A stretch of 60,718 nucleotides of DNA from Paracoccaceae bacterium (lineage in GTDB: Bacteria > Pseudomonadota > Alphaproteobacteria > Rhodobacterales > Rhodobacteraceae): the NCBI GenBank assembly GCA_020832705.1, contig JAFIEE010000003.1, positions 1 to 60,718 of the forward strand, written 5' to 3'. Shown piece after piece: positions 45,159-54,201 of the stretch. Positions within the stretch are counted from its first letter, which is position 1. The number at the start of each line of letters is the position of its first letter. Position numbers and translations under genes: made by a program. The notes beneath the pieces are model-generated. The model saw only the letters and a list, made by a program, of their open reading frames with translations, was not told the DNA's origin and ran no database searches.

Positions 45159-45671
45159 TCAGACGGATTGCAGATGCGCCGCGCTCACCGCAACACGGGT
45201 CGCGGTGCCCATCAGGTCCAGCAAGACGTAGACACGGCGCTCCGGGGCGATGCTTTCGACCGTGGCCACGAAATCCGCGAACGGCCCACCGGTCAGGACG
45301 ACCTTGTCCCCGGGGCTGAACGCCGCCGACGGCAACAGCTTGCCGTCGGAATCGCAGCGCCGCATCAATTGGTCAACGAGCGCGTCCGGCACGCGGTTCG
45401 GTGTCTTGCCCAGGCTGACCAGCCGTGTCACGCCCTGGGTGGAATTCACCTTCTGCCATCCGCCCTGCGCCAGATCGAGCGCGACGAAGATGTAACCGGG
45501 AAAGAGCGGGCGCAGTTGCGTGACAAAGCGCCCGCGCGCTCGCCTGGTCTCTTCATGCAGGGGCAGAAAGGTCCGGAACCGCTGCCGCGCCAGATTGCGC
45601 GCGGCAATCGCGTGACTGTTCGGCTTGAACTGCGCCAGAAACCAGGCGGAATCACTGTCTTGATCGGGCAT
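45159..45671 (-). CDS. NusG-like (RfaH-type) transcription antitermination factor
   Basis: A 170-residue NusG paralogue. The NGN domain contains WFLAQFKPNSHAIAARNLARQ, FLPLHEETRR and PLFPGYIFVALD. The KOW part is FSPGDKVVLTGGPFADFVA. Housekeeping NusG lies in the secE/rplK region, so this is probably a specialised elongation factor that aids long operons such as exopolysaccharide clusters. No such operon is in the window; it lies convergently beside narR and downstream of the cyclo-ligase gene. The start at 45671 is chosen from the NGN domain boundary. Confidence 0.82.
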   Translation of the reverse strand: MPDQDSDSAWFLAQFKPNSHAIAARNLARQRFRTFLPLHEETRRARGRFVTQLRPLFPGYIFVALDLAQGGWQKVNSTQGVTRLVSLGKTPNRVPDALVDQLMRRCDSDGKLLPSAAFSPGDKVVLTGGPFADFVATVESIAPERRVYVLLDLMGTATRVAVSAAHLQSV

Positions 45672-45826
45672 GCTGTCCTGTCCTGCGTGCCCCGTATCCT
45701 GCGCCTTGATGCCAACCGCGGCAAGATGCAAGGCAGTCGCACACCCCGGCTGCGCATCTATCCGCCGATCCCGTGCGATTGTGCCCGGTTCGCAGGCGTT
45801 TCAGGTGTCCGCCCGCGCAAACCGGA

Positions 45827-46522
45827 TCAGCGCGCAGTGCGATCGAAGGCAACCCCGTTCTCGGCAAGGATAATATCAAGCGGAATGTCATGTGGCTGCG
45901 GAAAGATGGTCTGCAAGCGGGATGACCCGAAACCGATACCGATGCTGACCGGGCGGGGCGAGAGGCTGGCAAGCGTGCGGTCGAAATACCCGCCGCCATA
46001 GCCCAGACGCCAGCCGCCCTCAGCCCAGCCGACAAGCGGGGCAAGTGCGATTTCCGGCTGCACGCGCTCGGCGGTGTCGGGCGGCACCGGGATGTTCCAG
46101 TCGCCGCGCACCATCCGGGTTTCGGGCGTCCAGAGGCGAAAAGCCAGCGGCGCGGCCTTCGTCTCGACAACCGGCAATGCGATGATCACGCCGCTGCCGT
46201 GCAACGCGGCCATCAGGGCGCGCAGATCGGGTTCCCCCTTGATCGGCCAGAAGGCCGACAGGACGCGACCACCCGCGCCGCCCCAGCGGCCCGCGATCAG
46301 GTCGGCCAGGTGAGTGGCCAATGCCGCGCTGGCGGCCTGCCGGTCGGCGACACGCATCGCGCCACGGGCCGCCAGAAGGCGGCGGCGTTCGGACTTGCGC
46401 CAGCGCGCCACCTCCGTGGTCTGCTGCGGGTCGGTGGGCGGCGGGGCGAAGGCGTCGGGCGCGCGCGCGGCCGCCCGGCTCGGCGGCAGGCCATGTCGGT
46501 CCTGCGGTGGCTTTCCGGTCAT
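45827..46522 (-). CDS. 5-formyltetrahydrofolate cyclo-ligase
   Basis: A 231-residue MTHFS-family enzyme. The conserved C-terminal block is WAEGGWRLGYGGGYFDRTLA, with the preceding LPVVETKAAPLAFRLW and VPPDTAERVQPEIALAPLVG strands; the first ATP/folate-binding part is WRKSERRRLLAARGAM. It converts 5-formyl-THF to 5,10-methenyl-THF with ATP. The Met at 46522 has GGAGGG at good spacing, though the first 50 residues are poorly conserved and an upstream GTG is possible. In E. coli its orthologue is co-transcribed with 6S RNA; I could not identify a 6S RNA here. Confidence 0.82.
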   Translation of the reverse strand: MTGKPPQDRHGLPPSRAAARAPDAFAPPPTDPQQTTEVARWRKSERRRLLAARGAMRVADRQAASAALATHLADLIAGRWGGAGGRVLSAFWPIKGEPDLRALMAALHGSGVIIALPVVETKAAPLAFRLWTPETRMVRGDWNIPVPPDTAERVQPEIALAPLVGWAEGGWRLGYGGGYFDRTLASLSPRPVSIGIGFGSSRLQTIFPQPHDIPLDIILAENGVAFDRTAR

Positions 46523-46650
46523 GGGTGCGCCCTCCATGCCATATCGCGCGGTCAACTCCGCCGGGCGCGGCACCGGGCAACGCGGCTGTGCCCCGCCCCC
46601 GGCAGGACCGCCGGACGGTCAGTAGCCACGCGCGCCAGATGCGCTCCGCG

Positions 46651-47994
46651 CTACCGGTGCGGCGCGTAGATCTGCGCCAGCCGGTCCACCGCGGCCTCGG
46701 GCGACAACTCTTCACTCTCGCCGCTGCGGCGGGCGGTCAGTTCCACCACGCCCTTGGCCAGCCCGCGCGGGCCCACCGTGATCCGCCACGGCAGGCCGAT
46801 CAGGTCCATGGTGGCGAATTTCGCGCCCGCGCGCTCCTCGCGGTCATCGTAAAGCGGCTCCAGCCCCTGCGCGCGCAGCGCCGCGTAAAGCCCCTCGCAG
46901 GCCGCATCCGCCGCCGCGTCCCCCTGCTTGAGGTTCACGATCCCCGCATGGAACGGCGTCACGCCTTCGGGCCAGATGATGCCCTTGTCATCGTGGCTGG
47001 CCTCGATGATCGCGCCCAGAAGGCGGCTGACTCCGATCCCGTGGCTGCCCATATGGACCGGCACGCGCTTGCCGTCGGGGTTGACCACCGTGGCCCCCAT
47101 GGCATCGGAATACTTGGTTCCGAAATAGAAGATCTGCCCCACCTCGATCCCGCGCGCACTTCGGCGCCGGTCTTCAGGCACCTGCGCGTGGAACACGCTT
47201 TCGTCATGGGTTTCGTCGGTGCGCGCGTAACGGCTGGTGAATTCCTCCAGCACCGCCTGGCATTCCGGCACGCTGTCGTAATCCACCGCCCGATCACCGA
47301 ACTTCAGGTCGGTGATCGCGCTGTCGTAGAACACCTCGGATTCGCCGGTTTCGGCCAGCACCAGGAATTCATGCGTGTAATCGCCGCCGATCGGCCCGCC
47401 ATCGGCGCGCATGGGGATCGCCTGCAGGCCCATGCGCTCATAGGTGCGCAGGTAGCTGACCAGGTGCCGGTTGTAGGCATGCAGCGCCGCGTCCTTGTCC
47501 ACGTCGAAATTGTAGCCGTCCTTCATCAGGAACTCGCGCCCGCGCATGACGCCGAAGCGGGGGCGGATTTCGTCGCGGAACTTCCACTGGATGTGATAGA
47601 GTGTCAGCGGCAGGTCGCGGTAGCTGCCGACATGGGCGCGGAAGATGTCGGTGATCAGCTCCTCATTGGTCGGACCATACAGAATGTCGCGCCCGTGGCG
47701 GTCCTTGATGCGCAGCATCTCCTCGCCATAGTCGTCATAGCGCCCGCTTTCGCGCCACAGATCGGCCGATTGCAGCGTCGGCATCAGCATCGGGATATGG
47801 CCCGCGCGGGTCTGCTCCTGATGGACGATCTCCTCGATCCGGCGCAGCACGCGGTAGCCCAGCGGCAGCCAGGAATAGATCCCGGCCGAGGCCTGCTTGA
47901 TCATGCCCGCCCGCAGCATCAGCCGGTGGCTGACGATCTGCGCCTCGGACGGCGTTTCCTTGAGCACGGGCAGGAAGTATCGGGTCAGGCGCAT
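46651..47994 (-). CDS. proS: Prolyl-tRNA synthetase
   Basis: A 447-residue class II synthetase of the short alphaproteobacterial type without the editing insertion. Motif 1 region is [19 protein letters not shown], motif 2 includes [27 protein letters not shown], motif 3 is [16 protein letters not shown], and an anticodon-binding domain follows. It charges tRNA-Pro. Homologues begin MRLTRYFLP, so I use 47994 rather than the adjacent Met at 47997. It is encoded 128 bases upstream of the cyclo-ligase gene. Confidence 0.93.
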   Translation of the reverse strand: MRLTRYFLPVLKETPSEAQIVSHRLMLRAGMIKQASAGIYSWLPLGYRVLRRIEEIVHQEQTRAGHIPMLMPTLQSADLWRESGRYDDYGEEMLRIKDRHGRDILYGPTNEELITDIFRAHVGSYRDLPLTLYHIQWKFRDEIRPRFGVMRGREFLMKDGYNFDVDKDAALHAYNRHLVSYLRTYERMGLQAIPMRADGGPIGGDYTHEFLVLAETGESEVFYDSAITDLKFGDRAVDYDSVPECQAVLEEFTSRYARTDETHDESVFHAQVPEDRRRSARGIEVGQIFYFGTKYSDAMGATVVNPDGKRVPVHMGSHGIGVSRLLGAIIEASHDDKGIIWPEGVTPFHAGIVNLKQGDAAADAACEGLYAALRAQGLEPLYDDREERAGAKFATMDLIGLPWRITVGPRGLAKGVVELTARRSGESEELSPEAAVDRLAQIYAPHR

Positions 47995-48066
47995 CATTTA
48001 CCCCCGTTGCGGCATTGCGTTCCGGGTGTAGGCGAGAGCGCGGGCGGGGGCAAGGTGGCTGTCGCG

Positions 48067-48606
48067 TCAGTCGACGCGCACCAGTTCGAACCGGACAGTG
48101 CCCACAGGCAGGCCCCAGCGGGTGACGATGGCATCGTTGATGACGCGGCCATCGGCGCCGAAATAGATCACATCCTCGAACCCCAGCCGCGTCACCGCCC
48201 CACCGGATTCGAAATCGGCCACATAGGACAGGCGGATTTCGCTGCCCGTTTCGCGAACTTCGGCCAGGCCGACGGTATCGTCGCGTCGGCCGGTCCAGCG
48301 GCGCTCGCCGTTCGTCGCCGCGGCACGGTCGAACACCCAGGTGAGCGTGTTCTCCTCGCCATCGTCATAGAAGAAATCCTCGACCACTGTCAGCCGGTCG
48401 CCCTCCAGTCGCCCGTCCAGATCGGCGCGGAAACGGCGTTCGGCCCCGGTGAGCGTGACGCGGAAGACGCCAACGCCGCGTGCCCGTCCGGCAAAGGCAT
48501 CCTCCAGCGTGATCGGCGTGCCTGGCCCCTCGGGCGATGCCGGCACGCGCGCGCACCCGGCCAGCGCAAGCGATCCGAAAACGAAGCTGCGGCGTGGCAG
48601 GCGCAT
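48067..48606 (-). CDS. DUF3833-family lipoprotein
   Basis: A 179-residue exported protein with a lipoprotein signal ending in LALAGC (Cys18). The body matches DUF3833: LEDAFAGRARGVGVFRVTLTG, VVEDFFYDDGEENTLTWVF, LSYVADFESGG and VINDAIVTRWGLPVGTVRFELV. Members are of unknown function and probably anchored in the outer or inner membrane. The gene lies 72 bases upstream of proS and probably has its own promoter. The frame opens far upstream to 48984, but the signal peptide fixes the start. Confidence 0.78.
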   Translation of the reverse strand: MRLPRRSFVFGSLALAGCARVPASPEGPGTPITLEDAFAGRARGVGVFRVTLTGAERRFRADLDGRLEGDRLTVVEDFFYDDGEENTLTWVFDRAAATNGERRWTGRRDDTVGLAEVRETGSEIRLSYVADFESGGAVTRLGFEDVIYFGADGRVINDAIVTRWGLPVGTVRFELVRVD

Positions 48607-48688
48607 GGCGGAACCCCTCGTGCTGGCAGGACCGGAAAGATAGCGCGCGACGGTCGCATGGCGAGGGCGCCGGGGCGCGCGCGAAACG

Positions 48689-49006
48689 TCAGCAACTGCT
48701 TGCCACCGCAACCGGCAGCAGCGTGAACAGCGTGGCGCCCAGCCCGATCCAGGCCCCGGCACGCGGCAGGTCACGGCGCAACCCGGCACCGGCCCCGACG
48801 GCAGGCAAGAGCCGGAGCAGCAGCGCCCCCGTCGCCAGCGTGACCAGCCATCCCGCCCAGAGCGCGGCAGCGTGCAGTGTGACCGGGCCCATGGCCGCTG
48901 CCTCGGGCCAGCCGCGCGCGCAGCCGGTGCCGTGCAGCGCATAGACCAGCGTGAAGCCCGCCGCCCAGATGCCCGGACCGGCAAGGGAAAGCATGAGCCA
49001 CCTCAT
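48689..49006 (-). CDS. Small three-helix membrane protein of the oxidase cluster
   Basis: A 105-residue protein with three hydrophobic segments (about 4-22, 42-60 and 77-98), the last ending VAVASSC. It overlaps the ctaD stop by 4 bases and so is expressed with the oxidase. I do not recognise the family. Small subunit IV-type or assembly proteins are common at the end of such operons, but assignment here would be guesswork. Confidence 0.6.
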   Translation of the reverse strand: MRWLMLSLAGPGIWAAGFTLVYALHGTGCARGWPEAAAMGPVTLHAAALWAGWLVTLATGALLLRLLPAVGAGAGLRRDLPRAGAWIGLGATLFTLLPVAVASSC

Positions 49007-51585
49007 CCGCCCATCCCCATTCCCGCCGCCAGCACCGCCGCAATCGGCGCGGTGACGGCGGCATAGTCCTGCCACAGCCGCCAGGTCGGCAGCACCCCGG
49101 CGTGGCGGGGGGTGATCTCGCCCCGCCGGAACTGGTCCAGCGCGAAACCCGCCAGCCCCGCAGCGATGACGACGTGCAGCGCCACATAGCCTGCCAGCAC
49201 CCCGCGCAGCGCGTCGCGCGCGTGCCCGGTGGGGTCGTCCATATGCCCCGCCGCCAGCCAGGCCAGCGCACCCAGCGCCAGCGCATTGACCAGCACCCCC
49301 AGCCCGGTCGCCAGCCGGGTCGCCCGCCAGCCGTCGCGCCCCTGGCGCTGCGCGGCCTCTGCCCGGCGCACGGCCAGCGCGCCCAGCGCAGGCATCAGCG
49401 CGGCCAGCAGCACGCCCGGCAGGGCCGCACGGCCCGCCTGCGCCTCGGGGCCCGGCCAGCCCGGCGCCACCACCGCCAGAAACCCCACGCCGAACACCAG
49501 CGAGGCAAAGAGCGTCCCGTTCGCCACCAGCAGGCAGACCGACCCGGACCAGCCCAGCGTGCGCCGCCGCAGCCCCTGTTCGGGCAGGTCCCACCCCGGC
49601 GCCACCGCAATCGGTGCATCGGCCACCGGGCGCACCATGCCGCGCCCCCAGACCCAGACCAGCACCGCCACGCCCAGCAGCGGCAGCAGCGTCAGCGGAT
49701 AGAGCCCCGCCAGCATCAGCAGCACGAACCCCCCGATGGTCGCCGACAGCGCCAGCGGCAGCGCGGTGTTGCCCGGCAGGATCGCCACATGGTCCGGCCG
49801 CGCCCCGGCGAGCGAGGTCACCAGAAACTCGCGTCGCCCGCGCGGGGCACCGGGCAACAGCCCCTCGCCGCGCGCCAGCGGCAGGAGCGCGGCGCGCGCA
49901 TCCAGCCCCAAATGCCGTGGCGCGGGGATCGAGGCGAAGGTATAGGCCGGTGCGGGCAGCGGCATCGCCCAATCAAGCGTCGGCGCGCGCCAGGGATCGC
50001 GCCGCACCCGCTGGCCAAGGAACGCCTGCAAGGCCATGTCCAGCACGAACAGCCCGAAGCCGATGGTCATGACGAAACCGAAGATCGACGAGGTCAGGTT
50101 CAGCCAGACCCATTCCGGGTTCTCGGTATAGACATCGATCCGCCGTGGCATGCCCAGCAGCCCGGTCAGGTGCATGATGAAGAACGTGCCGTGAAAGCCG
50201 ATCAGGATGACCCAGAACGCGGCCTCGCCCAGCCCGCGCACGCGTTCGCGCCCGGTGATCTGCGGCATCCACCACGCCGCCGCCGCCAGCATCGGAAAGA
50301 CAAAGCCGCCGATCAGCACATAATGCAGATGCGCGGTGACAAAGGCGGTGTCATGGGCCTGCCAGTTGAACGGCACAACCGCCAGCATCACCCCGGTCAG
50401 CCCGCCCATGACGAAGGTCAGGAAGAAGCCGAGGATGTAATACATCGGCAGTTTCAGCTCCGGCCGCCCCTGCCACATGGTGCCGATCCAGGCAAAGACC
50501 TGCACCACCGTCGGCACCGCCACCGCGAGCGAGGCGGCCGAGAAGAACGCCAGCGCCATATGCGGGATGCCCACCGTGAACATGTGATGCACCCACAGCC
50601 CGAAGGACAGGAACACCAGCGCCAGGATCGAGGCCACGATGGCCCCGTAGCCCAGGATCTGCGTGCGGCACAGCACCGGGATCAGGGTGGACAGCACCCC
50701 GGCGGCAGGCAGGAAGATGATATAGACCTCCGGATGCCCGAAGAGCCAGAACAGGTGCTGCCACAGCAGCGGATCGCCGCCGCGCGCCACGTCGAAGAAC
50801 GGCCAGTCGAAGGCGCGCTCCACCTCCAGCAGCACCGAGGCCAGGATCAGCGGCGGGAAGCCCACGAGCATCATCACGCTGGTGCCAAGGATATACCACG
50901 CAAACAGCGGCATTTCGGTCAGCTTCATCCCCGGCGCGCGCTGGCGCAGGATGGTCACGGTGATCTCGGTCGCCGCCGCCAGCGCCGAGATTTCCACGAA
51001 GGTCACGCCCAGCAGCCATACGTCCGCGTTGATACCCGGCGAATGCGCCGCGCTTGACAGGGGCGTGTACATGAACCAGCCGTCGCGCGGGGCCACGCCG
51101 AACAGCAGCGCGGTCAGCATGATCAGCCCGCCGAACAGGTAGCACCAGTACCCCAGCGCGGTCAGGCGCGGAAAGGCCATGTCGCGCGTGCCCAGAAGCT
51201 TTGGCAGCAGGTAGATCGCCAGCCCCTCCAGCATGGGAATGGCGAACAGGAACATCATGATGCTGCCGTGCATCGTGAAGATCTGGTTGTAGAGTTCGGT
51301 ATCCAGAAACGCGCCGTCATGGGTGGCCAGTTGCGCCCGGATCAGCATCGACAGCACGCCGCCGATCAGGAAGAACACCAGCGCCGTGCCCATGAACCTG
51401 AGCCCCAGCGTGGTGTGATTGACCGCCGTGACCTGCCCCCACCAGCCACGGTCATTGGCCCAGACCTTCGTGAGTTCGCGATGCAGGCCCAGCGCGCGGC
51501 GGGGCGGGTTGGCGGCGATGGCCAGGGCCGTGTCCTGCGCTGCCGCGCGCGTGTCGGCCGGGTCCGGTGCGGTGCTGTCAGTCAT
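49003..51585 (-). CDS. ctaD: Cytochrome c oxidase subunit I fused to a subunit III-like domain
   Basis: An 860-residue protein. Residues about 30-540 are subunit I. The low-spin heme His is in FTMHGSIMMFLF, CuB/Tyr ligands in FWLFGHPEVYIIF, further CuB His in LWVHHMFTVG, and heme ligands in TAHLHYVLIG. Residues about 620-860 are hydrophobic and resemble CtaE subunit III (GTLFASLVFGVGFL, GLGVLVNALALGALAWLAAGH), so this is a ctaDE-type fusion. It reduces O2 with proton pumping. The Met at 51585 has GGAGA upstream; an alternative at 51603 is too near the coxB stop. Confidence 0.9.
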   Translation of the reverse strand: MTDSTAPDPADTRAAAQDTALAIAANPPRRALGLHRELTKVWANDRGWWGQVTAVNHTTLGLRFMGTALVFFLIGGVLSMLIRAQLATHDGAFLDTELYNQIFTMHGSIMMFLFAIPMLEGLAIYLLPKLLGTRDMAFPRLTALGYWCYLFGGLIMLTALLFGVAPRDGWFMYTPLSSAAHSPGINADVWLLGVTFVEISALAAATEITVTILRQRAPGMKLTEMPLFAWYILGTSVMMLVGFPPLILASVLLEVERAFDWPFFDVARGGDPLLWQHLFWLFGHPEVYIIFLPAAGVLSTLIPVLCRTQILGYGAIVASILALVFLSFGLWVHHMFTVGIPHMALAFFSAASLAVAVPTVVQVFAWIGTMWQGRPELKLPMYYILGFFLTFVMGGLTGVMLAVVPFNWQAHDTAFVTAHLHYVLIGGFVFPMLAAAAWWMPQITGRERVRGLGEAAFWVILIGFHGTFFIMHLTGLLGMPRRIDVYTENPEWVWLNLTSSIFGFVMTIGFGLFVLDMALQAFLGQRVRRDPWRAPTLDWAMPLPAPAYTFASIPAPRHLGLDARAALLPLARGEGLLPGAPRGRREFLVTSLAGARPDHVAILPGNTALPLALSATIGGFVLLMLAGLYPLTLLPLLGVAVLVWVWGRGMVRPVADAPIAVAPGWDLPEQGLRRRTLGWSGSVCLLVANGTLFASLVFGVGFLAVVAPGWPGPEAQAGRAALPGVLLAALMPALGALAVRRAEAAQRQGRDGWRATRLATGLGVLVNALALGALAWLAAGHMDDPTGHARDALRGVLAGYVALHVVIAAGLAGFALDQFRRGEITPRHAGVLPTWRLWQDYAAVTAPIAAVLAAGMGMGG

Positions 51586-52288
51586 CGGCTGCGTCTCCGT
51601 CATCGGCGGCGGCACGCAGCGCGTTCTCCCAGTCGGCGGGGTCCACCACCTCGACCTCGAAGCGCATCACGGCATGGCCCAGCCCGCAGAATTCGGCACA
51701 TTGCCCCGCCAGCGTGCCCGGCGCATCGGCCTGCAGCCGCAACCGGTTCGCGCGCCCCGGGATCGCGTCCATCTTGCCGCCCAGCTTCGGCACCCAGAAG
51801 GAATGGATCACATCGCCCGAGGTGATGATCAGGTCCACCGGTGCGCCGGCTGGCAGGATCAGCCGGTCGCGGGTGGTCACCGGACCATCGGGACCGGGGG
51901 CGGTGAACGCCCACGACCATTGCACCGCGTGCACCTCGATCTCGAGCGCGCCGTCATCGCGCGGCAATATCCGCTCGCCCACCCACAACCCGGCGGCCAG
52001 TGTCACCGCCAGAACCGGCAGCGACAGGCCCAGCCCCAGCCCGTGCGTCCAGCGCCGCGCGGCGACCTTGCGCGGCGGGCCGAAGGCCATGGCCAGCAGC
52101 ACAAGCACCAGCAGGGTCAGCACCGCCGCACCGCCCAGCATCGCCCACCACAGCCAGGCGATTTCCCGCGCCACCGGCCCCGCGGGGGCAAGCGTGGACA
52201 GCGGCGCGTCACAGCCCGCCAGCACCGGTGGCAGCGTCAGCGCCCCCGTGGCGCGCGCCGCAAAGCGCTTGACCCCGGCGGCAGGCAC
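51578..52288 (-). CDS. coxB: Cytochrome c oxidase subunit II
   Basis: A 236-residue subunit II. It starts at a GTG and has a lipoprotein-type signal ending LPPVLAGC (Cys at about 26). Two membrane segments lie near residues 43-63 and 80-100, and a cupredoxin domain ends with the CuA site CAEFCGLGHAVM (Cys197, Glu199, Cys201, His205, Met208). No cytochrome c domain is fused at the C-terminus. It accepts electrons from cytochrome c. Its 3' end overlaps ctaD. The GTG start is inferred from the signal peptide and lies only 27 bases from the divergent DUF2231 start. Confidence 0.87.
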   Translation of the reverse strand: MPAAGVKRFAARATGALTLPPVLAGCDAPLSTLAPAGPVAREIAWLWWAMLGGAAVLTLLVLVLLAMAFGPPRKVAARRWTHGLGLGLSLPVLAVTLAAGLWVGERILPRDDGALEIEVHAVQWSWAFTAPGPDGPVTTRDRLILPAGAPVDLIITSGDVIHSFWVPKLGGKMDAIPGRANRLRLQADAPGTLAGQCAEFCGLGHAVMRFEVEVVDPADWENALRAAADDGDAADD

Positions 52289-52315
52289 CCGAGATGATGG
52301 GCACAGGAGGCGCTC

Positions 52316-52840
52316 ATGACCAGGCGAGACAACACCCCGGACCTGACCGACCCGATCGAGGAAAACCGAGCGCTGCAGGAAACTGAAAGCCGTGTCGCCA
52401 TTGCCGGCCACCCGCTGCACGCGATGCTGGTGGCCTTTCCGGTGGCGCTGACCATGTGCGTTCTGGGCGCCGATCTGCTGTTCTGGTGGACGGGTGATCC
52501 GTTCTGGCCCGTGGCCGCGGCCTGGGCCTGTTTCGGCGCGCTGCTGATGGGGGTGATTGCCGGGATCACCGGCACCATCGAATTGCTGATCGTCCCCGGC
52601 ATCCGCAACCGCTCGGCAAGCTGGACGCATTTCGTCCTCGCGGTGATGCTGCTGTCGATCCTCGGCGCCAACTGGCTGCTGCGCCTGGGCCAGCCCGAGG
52701 AAGCGGTGCTGCCGCTGGGGCTGCTGCTCTCGGTGCTTGCGGCGGCGATGACGGGGCTGACGGGATGGCATGGAGGCAAACTCGTGTTCGACTATCAGAT
52801 CGGCACCAGATCGGACGGCAACGCGCGCCCGCGCGGCTGA
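52316..52840 (+). CDS. DUF2231-domain membrane protein
   Basis: A 174-residue inner-membrane protein. The diagnostic GHPLHAMLVAFPVAL segment is followed by four hydrophobic helices, typical of DUF2231. Members are unknown in function and often found near oxidase or redox genes. AGGAGG lies 6 bases before the ATG. It is divergent from coxB with only 27 bases between starts and overlaps the CopD gene tail-to-tail by 46 bases. Confidence 0.75.
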   Translation: MTRRDNTPDLTDPIEENRALQETESRVAIAGHPLHAMLVAFPVALTMCVLGADLLFWWTGDPFWPVAAAWACFGALLMGVIAGITGTIELLIVPGIRNRSASWTHFVLAVMLLSILGANWLLRLGQPEEAVLPLGLLLSVLAAAMTGLTGWHGGKLVFDYQIGTRSDGNARPRG

Positions 52841-53301
52841 AGCAGCCAGTCCGGCAGTTGCGCGGCCAGCGGGGCAAGGTCCGGCTTGGCCAGCACCAGC
52901 CACAGCGTCAGCGCCATGAACGCCAGCGCGGCCAGCAGCGCGGGCAAAGGCGAGGGGATGAGGTGACGCCCCGCGCCCTCGCCCGTCAGGCTGATCTGAT
53001 GGCCCAACCAGGCGTGCACCAGCACCATCCCCGCCACCGCCAGCAGCTTCGCCAGCATCCAGGGCGCGCGCAGCCCTTCGAGCACGAAGAGCAGCGTTCC
53101 CGCCGTGATCGTTACCACCGCTGCAGGGGTGATCACGCGAGTATAGGCGCGGTGGCTGAGCAGGCGGAACTCGGCGAACCCCGGCTGGGTATGGACCCTT
53201 GGCGTGCGGCCATGGACCTGCATCACCACCGGCAAGGCGATCAGCCCCGCGCACCAGACCGCCAGCGTGGCCAGATGCACCGCCTTGATCAGCGCGATCA
53301 C
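52795..53301 (-). CDS. CopD-family membrane protein
   Basis: A 168-residue protein with four membrane segments and the MIALIKAVHLATLAVWCAGL opening, with His and Trp as in CopD-like proteins. The later HAWLGHQISLTGEG region has two His residues suited to metal or heme binding. It starts at GTG and overlaps the ctaG-type stop by 4 bases, so the pair is co-expressed. Copper delivery to the oxidase is an inference from the neighbourhood. Confidence 0.7.
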   Translation of the reverse strand: MIALIKAVHLATLAVWCAGLIALPVVMQVHGRTPRVHTQPGFAEFRLLSHRAYTRVITPAAVVTITAGTLLFVLEGLRAPWMLAKLLAVAGMVLVHAWLGHQISLTGEGAGRHLIPSPLPALLAALAFMALTLWLVLAKPDLAPLAAQLPDWLLQPRGRALPSDLVPI

Positions 53302-54077
53302 GCCCGCTCACCGTGGCGGTGTTCACCCCGCGCGACATCGGCCCAGGCGGCGCGCAGGACCCAGCCCGCCGCCAGTGCAAGCGGCACCATGCCCGGCACC
53401 CACATGACCAGCCCGGCCAGTTGCTGGTCCGCCAGTGCGCCCAGTCCGAAACGCTCGGCCAGCGCCAGATGCTCGGGGTAGAGCACGCGCGGCGCAAAGG
53501 TCAGGATCGCGCCGATCAGCCCCATCTGCCCGGCGAGCGCCGCCAGTTGCAGCCCCGCGCCCAGCCGCGCACCTATGCTGCGCGCACCATGCAGAAGCGC
53601 GCTCCAGAACGCCCAGGCCGGCAGGATCAGCGCGCCCTGCAAGGCCCAGTAGACCGCCACATGATCCCAGGCAAGGGCATAGACCGCCGGCACATGCCAG
53701 GCCCAGAGCGCCACCGACAGCGCCACAACCCCCGCCGCCGCCCCCGGCCAGCGCAGCGGAAACGCCAGCGCCAGCGCCGGGGCAAGGGCAAAGATCAGCA
53801 GCAGGTGATGCAGCCCCCGCGCGGCAAACAGCGCCACCGTCAGCGCACAGAGCGGCGACACGAAGGCCAGCACCGCCACGCCCGTTGCCACGCCAAGGGC
53901 ACGACTGCGCCGCCGGTCGGCTGCAGCGCGCAACCGCCAGAGGCCAACCCCGGACGCCACCGCCATGAGCGTGATCAGGACCGGGTCCAGGTTCCAGGCC
54001 GCCAACAGGGTCTCGGGCCAGGGCGCGGGGCCGCAATAGGGATCGGGGCGCGCGAAGGGTGCGGAGGCATCGATCAT
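53298..54077 (-). CDS. CtaG-type (caa3 family) cytochrome oxidase assembly protein
   Basis: A 259-residue membrane protein with seven hydrophobic segments and the RGLHHLLLIFALAPALALAFP, WAWHVPAVYALAWDH and GLVMWVPGM stretches of the CtaG_Cox family (caa3_CtaG). Members help assemble caa3-type oxidases, possibly via copper; the His residues in RGLHHLL and AWHVP are candidates. It is distinct from the Cox11-type CtaG. The frame opens to 54392, but the Met at 54077 is the plausible start. It is 124 bases from the divergent flavocytochrome gene. Confidence 0.8.
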   Translation of the reverse strand: MIDASAPFARPDPYCGPAPWPETLLAAWNLDPVLITLMAVASGVGLWRLRAAADRRRSRALGVATGVAVLAFVSPLCALTVALFAARGLHHLLLIFALAPALALAFPLRWPGAAAGVVALSVALWAWHVPAVYALAWDHVAVYWALQGALILPAWAFWSALLHGARSIGARLGAGLQLAALAGQMGLIGAILTFAPRVLYPEHLALAERFGLGALADQQLAGLVMWVPGMVPLALAAGWVLRAAWADVARGEHRHGERA

Positions 54078-54201
54078 GGCGGCAATCCTATCGTCCGGAC
54101 CGCCGCGCGGCCAGTGCGTCACGGGAAATTCATGGTTTCCGCTACAACCGCCGGTGGTCGGCACTGGCAAAGCGCCGCCCGTGCCTGCATGTTCGGATGC
54201 C

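Noticed and set aside
46523-46650. A possible 6S RNA upstream of the 5-formyl-THF cyclo-ligase gene
   Set aside because: The neighbourhood is suggestive, but the gap is only 128 bases and I could not draw the long rod with a central bubble that 6S RNA requires. A covariance-model search would decide.
46321-48726. An 801-codon plus-strand open frame opposite proS and its neighbours
   Set aside because: It runs antisense across several well-supported genes and shows low-complexity composition.
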